Shown here: piece after piece, positions 5,021 through 7,238 of the stretch
Position numbering within the stretch: the first letter of the stretch is position 1
How the letters are laid out: each line of letters begins with the position of its first letter
Assembly: GCA_016200365.1 (NCBI GenBank)
Contig: JACQEW010000239.1
Location: 1-7,238, forward strand
Source: Nitrospinota bacterium
GTDB lineage: Bacteria > Nitrospinota > Nitrospinia > UBA9942
Length of the DNA stretch: 7,238 nucleotides
Reading direction: 5' to 3'
The notes under the pieces: model-generated
What the model saw: only the letters and a program-made list of their open reading frames with translations
Told to the model about the DNA's origin: nothing
Databases searched by the model: none
Program-made: the position numbers and the translations under genes

Positions 5021-5179
5021 GAACGCAGATGACGCTGATTTAGACGGATTTTCGCTGATAAAAAAGGTTAAAGGCTGAAGACCAACGACCAAAGATTTTT
5101 CCTTTTTTTTCTTTAGCCTTCAGTCTTCAGCCTAATTCTTTATCTGTGTCAATCCGTATCATCCGTGTCATCTGTGTTC
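5021..5179. repeat. Long imperfect palindrome of GCAGATG/ATCTGTG words, copy 2, with a second palindrome inside
   Basis: The outer arms GAACGCAGATGACGCTGATT onwards (5021-5060) and TATCTGTGTCAATCCGTATC onwards (5141-5179, ending TCTGTGTTC) are complementary over most of about 39 positions. They share their terminal words GAACGCAGAT and GTGTTC with the element at 1166-1268. Instead of a simple loop, the centre holds a different inverted repeat. The element begins 2 nt after the kinase stop codon and ends about 25 nt before the activator ATG. Confidence 0.78.
5068..5135. repeat. Inner GGCTGAAGAC palindrome nested in the outer element
   Basis: TTAAAGGCTGAAGACC (from 5068) pairs with CTTTAGCCTTCAGTCTTCAG plus CCTAA (5111-5135). 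The right arm is a heptamer run, CTTCAGT then CTTCAGC, and the loop is T-rich (5096-5110). Because it occupies the loop of the surrounding palindrome, it may be a later insertion of a different element or a natural three-part fold. Confidence 0.65.
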
Positions 5180-5203
5180 CATGCGAGAATTTTATAATTT
5201 CCT

Positions 5204-6544
5204 ATGAATACGGAGATATTGATAATAGACGATGAAGACGAGATGAGGGCGGCGCTTACAGAGACGCTTATACGAAGCGGTTACTCCGTTCACACAGCCT
5301 CTAACGGTGTCGAAGGTATTGAATTATTCAATAAGGAACCCTTTGGCATGGTTATTACGGATGTGAAGATGCCTAAGGTCAGCGGTCTTCAGGTGTTGAA
5401 GGAGATAAAGAAGGTATCGCCGCAGACACCGGTAATCGTGATTACCGCCTACGGAACAATAGATAATGCTGTGGAGGCGATGAGGGAAGGGGCTTTTGAT
5501 TACATACTCAAGCCGTTCTCAGCAGAGATTCTGGATAATGTAGTAGGAAGGGCAATGAATCAGTCGGCAGTCAGTAGTCAACTGATAACCGACTGCCGAC
5601 TGCCGACTGCCGACTATAAAATAATAACCAACCACCCCTCGATGAAAAAGGTCATTGATATGGCTCTCAGCGTAGCATACAGCAGCTCTACCATATTGAT
5701 TCAGGGAGAGAGCGGGACAGGCAAGGAGATGCTTGCCAAATATATTCATCAGAGCAGCAACAGGAAGGATAAACCCTTTGTTGCCGTGAACTGCGCCGCC
5801 TTGCCTAAAGACCTTTTAGAGAGCGAGCTTTTCGGTCATGAGAAAGGCTCATTTACAGGCGCTCTAAATAGAAAGATAGGGAAATTCGAGCTTGCAAATC
5901 ACGGGACCATATTGCTGGATGAGATAAGTGAAATGGATATGTCTCTGCAGGCAAAACTGCTCAGAGTCTTGCAGGAGCGGGAAGTAGATAGGGTAGGTGG
6001 CAGGGAGCCTGTTCCTATAGATGTAAGGGTTATTGCAACAACAAATAAAAATTTAAGGGAGGCGATAGATAAGGGGAGCTTTAGGGAAGACCTTTATTTT
6101 CGATTGAATGTTATTCCTCTTTTAGTGCCGCCTCTTAGAGAGAGGAAGGATGATATACCGTTATTAATAGATTATTTTATAAAAAAACACGGCTCAAAAA
6201 ATAAGAAAAACATAACAGGAATTTCAAAAGACACCCTGTCGGTGCTTAAAGACAGTCATTGGCGCGGCAATGTGAGAGAACTTGAAAATGTTATCGAGAG
6301 GGCGGTTCTTTTGTGCAGGGGAAATGAAATAACCGCCGAGCATCTGTTTTTGGAAAAAGCAGCGGAGACTCAAAAACCGTCCGTTAAAAGCGGTATGACA
6401 GTGAGGGATATGGAAAGACAGTTGATATTCAATACCCTCGAAGATGTTGGGGGAAACAGAACAAAGGCAGCAGAACTTCTCGGTCTCAGTATAAGGACAC
6501 TTAGGAACAAACTGCATGAATATGAAAAGGACGAAGGGTTATAG
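5204..6544 (+). CDS. Sigma-54-dependent response regulator, FlrC/FleR-like (NtrC family)
   Basis: 446 residues, a complete NtrC-type activator. The receiver domain (1-118) has acidic D9, D10 and E11, phosphoacceptor D53 (ITDVKMP), T81 and K103. The AAA+ domain (about 140-378) has Walker A GESGTGKE (168-175), sigma-54 contact loop GSFTGA (215-220, Ser for the usual Ala), Walker B GTILLDE (234-240), arginine-finger region FREDLYFRLNV and sensor II GNVRELEN (356-363). A Fis-type HTH (about 404-440, GNRTKAAELLGLSIRTLRNKL) binds DNA. Its partner is the kinase encoded just upstream, and probable targets are the sigma-54-like promoters before the TPR gene and flgB. Residues about 121-138 (SAVSSQLITDCRLPTADY) come from a heptamer-repeat hairpin in the interdomain linker. 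No Shine-Dalgarno is visible before the ATG; the region upstream is occupied by the nested palindrome. Confidence 0.9.
   Translation: MNTEILIIDDEDEMRAALTETLIRSGYSVHTASNGVEGIELFNKEPFGMVITDVKMPKVSGLQVLKEIKKVSPQTPVIVITAYGTIDNAVEAMREGAFDYILKPFSAEILDNVVGRAMNQSAVSSQLITDCRLPTADYKIITNHPSMKKVIDMALSVAYSSSTILIQGESGTGKEMLAKYIHQSSNRKDKPFVAVNCAALPKDLLESELFGHEKGSFTGALNRKIGKFELANHGTILLDEISEMDMSLQAKLLRVLQEREVDRVGGREPVPIDVRVIATTNKNLREAIDKGSFREDLYFRLNVIPLLVPPLRERKDDIPLLIDYFIKKHGSKNKKNITGISKDTLSVLKDSHWRGNVRELENVIERAVLLCRGNEITAEHLFLEKAAETQKPSVKSGMTVRDMERQLIFNTLEDVGGNRTKAAELLGLSIRTLRNKLHEYEKDEGL
5561..5615. repeat. Heptamer-word hairpin (AGTCGGC/GCCGACT) in the activator linker
   Basis: The right arm (5591-5615) is GACT followed by three perfect GCCGACT heptamers. 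The left arm (5562-5579) is the complementary word in decaying form: AGTCGGC, AGTCAGT, AGTC. AGTCGGCAGTC (5562-5572) pairs perfectly with GACTGCCGACT in any of three registers, around CAACTGATAACC-type loops. It is translated in frame in the flexible linker between the receiver and AAA+ domains. Confidence 0.85.
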
Positions 6545-6664
6545 CTAATTTTAATTAGTTTAAATATTGTCAAATAAATGACTTTACATCTCATCTGTTG
6601 GTCTAATATTTGAAAAAGGGAAGTTTTTACCTCTCCCCCAAAATGCAACTCTTTGAAATTATTA

Positions 6665-6688
6665 GAAATTCATTTATAAATAAATTTC
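6665..6688. promoter_or_regulatory. 24-bp near-perfect palindrome touching the flgB -24 box
   Basis: GAAATT-C-ATTTATAAAT-A-AATTTC pairs at 11 of 12 positions, the only mismatch being C6671/A6682. It ends on the base before the GG of the sigma-54-like promoter. It could be a binding site for a dimeric regulator, or an AT-rich bend aiding activator looping. A shorter palindrome, CTAATT-TT-AATTAG, lies at 6545-6558, at a distance typical of enhancer sites. Confidence 0.45.
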
Positions 6689-6703
6689 GGCATTCTATTT
6701 GCA
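6688..6703 (+). promoter_or_regulatory. Candidate sigma-54 promoter of flgB
   Basis: CGGCAT-N5-TTGCA gives GG (6689-6690), 10 nt, GC (6701-6702), matching -24/-12 spacing and close to TGGCAC-N5-TTGCA. The gene just upstream encodes a sigma-54 activator, and flagellar rod genes are often sigma-54 controlled in FlrBC-type systems. The predicted start point is near 6714. Confidence 0.6.
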
Positions 6704-6716
6704 TAGATTAATGAGC

Positions 6717-7136
6717 ATGGATATATTAAAACTTTCGGGCGGCAGTATAGATATTTATAAGAAGGTTCTTGATTTCAGGTCAGAGAGACATAATCTTATA
6801 TCCTCTAACATTGCCAATATTAACACGCCGAATTATAAATCAAGTGATATTTCTTTTGAGGAGCAGTTGAGGGCGGTTGTAGATAGTGAATCGAGTAAGG
6901 GATTAATGAAGACCCATGAAAGACATCTGCCAACAGGATTAAAGGAGATCGAGAAGGTGAGTCCTGAGGTTGTTATTGATAATACGCCTCCGGGTATAGA
7001 TGGAAATAATGTTGATATAGATAAAGAGGTTACAAAGATGGCAGAGAATACAATTATGTATAATGCCGTTGCCCAGCTTGTGAAAGATGAGTTTGAAGGT
7101 TTGAAGTATGCAATCGATCAGGGAGGAAGTAAGTAA
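6717..7136 (+). CDS. flgB: Flagellar basal-body proximal rod protein FlgB
   Basis: 139 residues from ATG 6717. The N-terminal rod signature RSERHNLISSNIANINTPNY (residues 21-40) is typical of flagellar rod and hook proteins, and the C-terminus (NNVDIDKEVTKMAENTIMYN, then AVAQLVKDEF) matches FlgB/FlgC-type C-terminal coiled regions. FlgB is exported by the flagellar type III apparatus and forms the proximal rod in the periplasm next to the MS ring and FliE. Other in-frame starts are ATG 6711 and TTG 6699, but the predicted sigma-54 start point (near 6714) would leave only 6717 on the mRNA. No Shine-Dalgarno is visible for any of them. flgC and further rod and basal-body genes probably follow outside the window. 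Confidence 0.9.
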   Translation: MDILKLSGGSIDIYKKVLDFRSERHNLISSNIANINTPNYKSSDISFEEQLRAVVDSESSKGLMKTHERHLPTGLKEIEKVSPEVVIDNTPPGIDGNNVDIDKEVTKMAENTIMYNAVAQLVKDEFEGLKYAIDQGGSK

Positions 7137-7148
7137 GAAGTAAAAAAA

Positions 7149-7228
7149 GTTGATGAGTTCATGAGTTAATGAGTTGGTGGGTTAGTTAATGAGTTAGTGA
7201 GTTAATGAGTTGATGAGTTAATGAGTTA
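7149..7228. repeat. Octamer tandem repeat (GAGTTAAT) after flgB
   Basis: About ten units of an 8-nt word (GAGTTAAT with variants GAGTTAGT, GAGTTGAT, GAGTTCAT) run nearly without break from just after the flgB stop, then end in TTAAAAAAAC at the window edge. All units have the same orientation, so if this resembles the other elements here it may be the left arm of a hairpin whose complementary arm lies past the window end. It separates flgB from whatever follows. Confidence 0.8.
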
Positions 7229-7238
7229 AAAAAACTTC

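Noticed and set aside
6600..6613. Second sigma-54-like site before flgB (TTGG, 10 nt, GA)
   Set aside because: The spacing is right, but the essential GC of the -12 element is GA; the site at 6688-6703 is better.
2346..7228. CRISPR array or attC-type integron sites
   Set aside because: The repeats are not regularly spaced with unique spacers, there are no cas or integrase genes, and the hairpins lack the GTTRRRY ends of attC sites.

Overview
The window looks like a chromosomal segment from an AT-rich, flagellated, probably anaerobic or microaerophilic Gram-negative bacterium. Two things support this: a PerR / rubredoxin-like / rubrerythrin peroxide-defence operon, and a sigma-54 flagellar control block (TPR protein, FlrB-like kinase, FlrC-like activator, FlgB). 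The style resembles uncultured Nitrospirota or Desulfobacterota, but that placement is inference and no 16S or other phylogenetic marker is present.

Left part (1-1855, minus strand). The window opens with the signal peptide of a gene that runs off the left edge. Next is a secreted His/Met-rich protein (252-671) with its own promoter, then a pair of hairpins. Then comes a three-gene operon transcribed leftwards: perR (1389-1802), a 34-residue rubredoxin-like protein (1285-1389, starting inside the perR stop codon) and a rubrerythrin lacking its rubredoxin domain (770-1141). A good -35/-10 promoter with an overlapping PerR-box-like palindrome lies upstream of perR.

Right part (2009-7238, plus strand). 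A sigma-54-type promoter precedes a large exported TPR-repeat protein whose frame breaks near 3650. It is followed by a short FlrB-like histidine kinase, an FlrC/NtrC-type sigma-54 activator, a second sigma-54-type promoter beside a near-perfect 24-bp palindrome, and flgB, the first gene of a rod operon that continues beyond the window. The kinase and activator probably switch on both sigma-54 promoters.

The striking feature is the density of short hairpin-forming repeats, at least nine in 7.2 kb. One 52-bp hairpin occurs twice with a single mismatch, inside the TPR gene and inside the kinase gene. Removing 48 nt (16 codons) from each restores a smooth protein, so it looks like an insertion that keeps the frame. 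A second short element adds an SVRQAH peptide to two unrelated exported proteins. A heptamer-repeat hairpin sits in the interdomain linker of the activator. Other inverted or tandem word-repeat elements fill the gaps between rubrerythrin and the rubredoxin-like gene, TPR gene and kinase, kinase and activator (with one palindrome nested in another), and after flgB. These are the best candidates here for an undescribed mobile or self-spreading repeat system.
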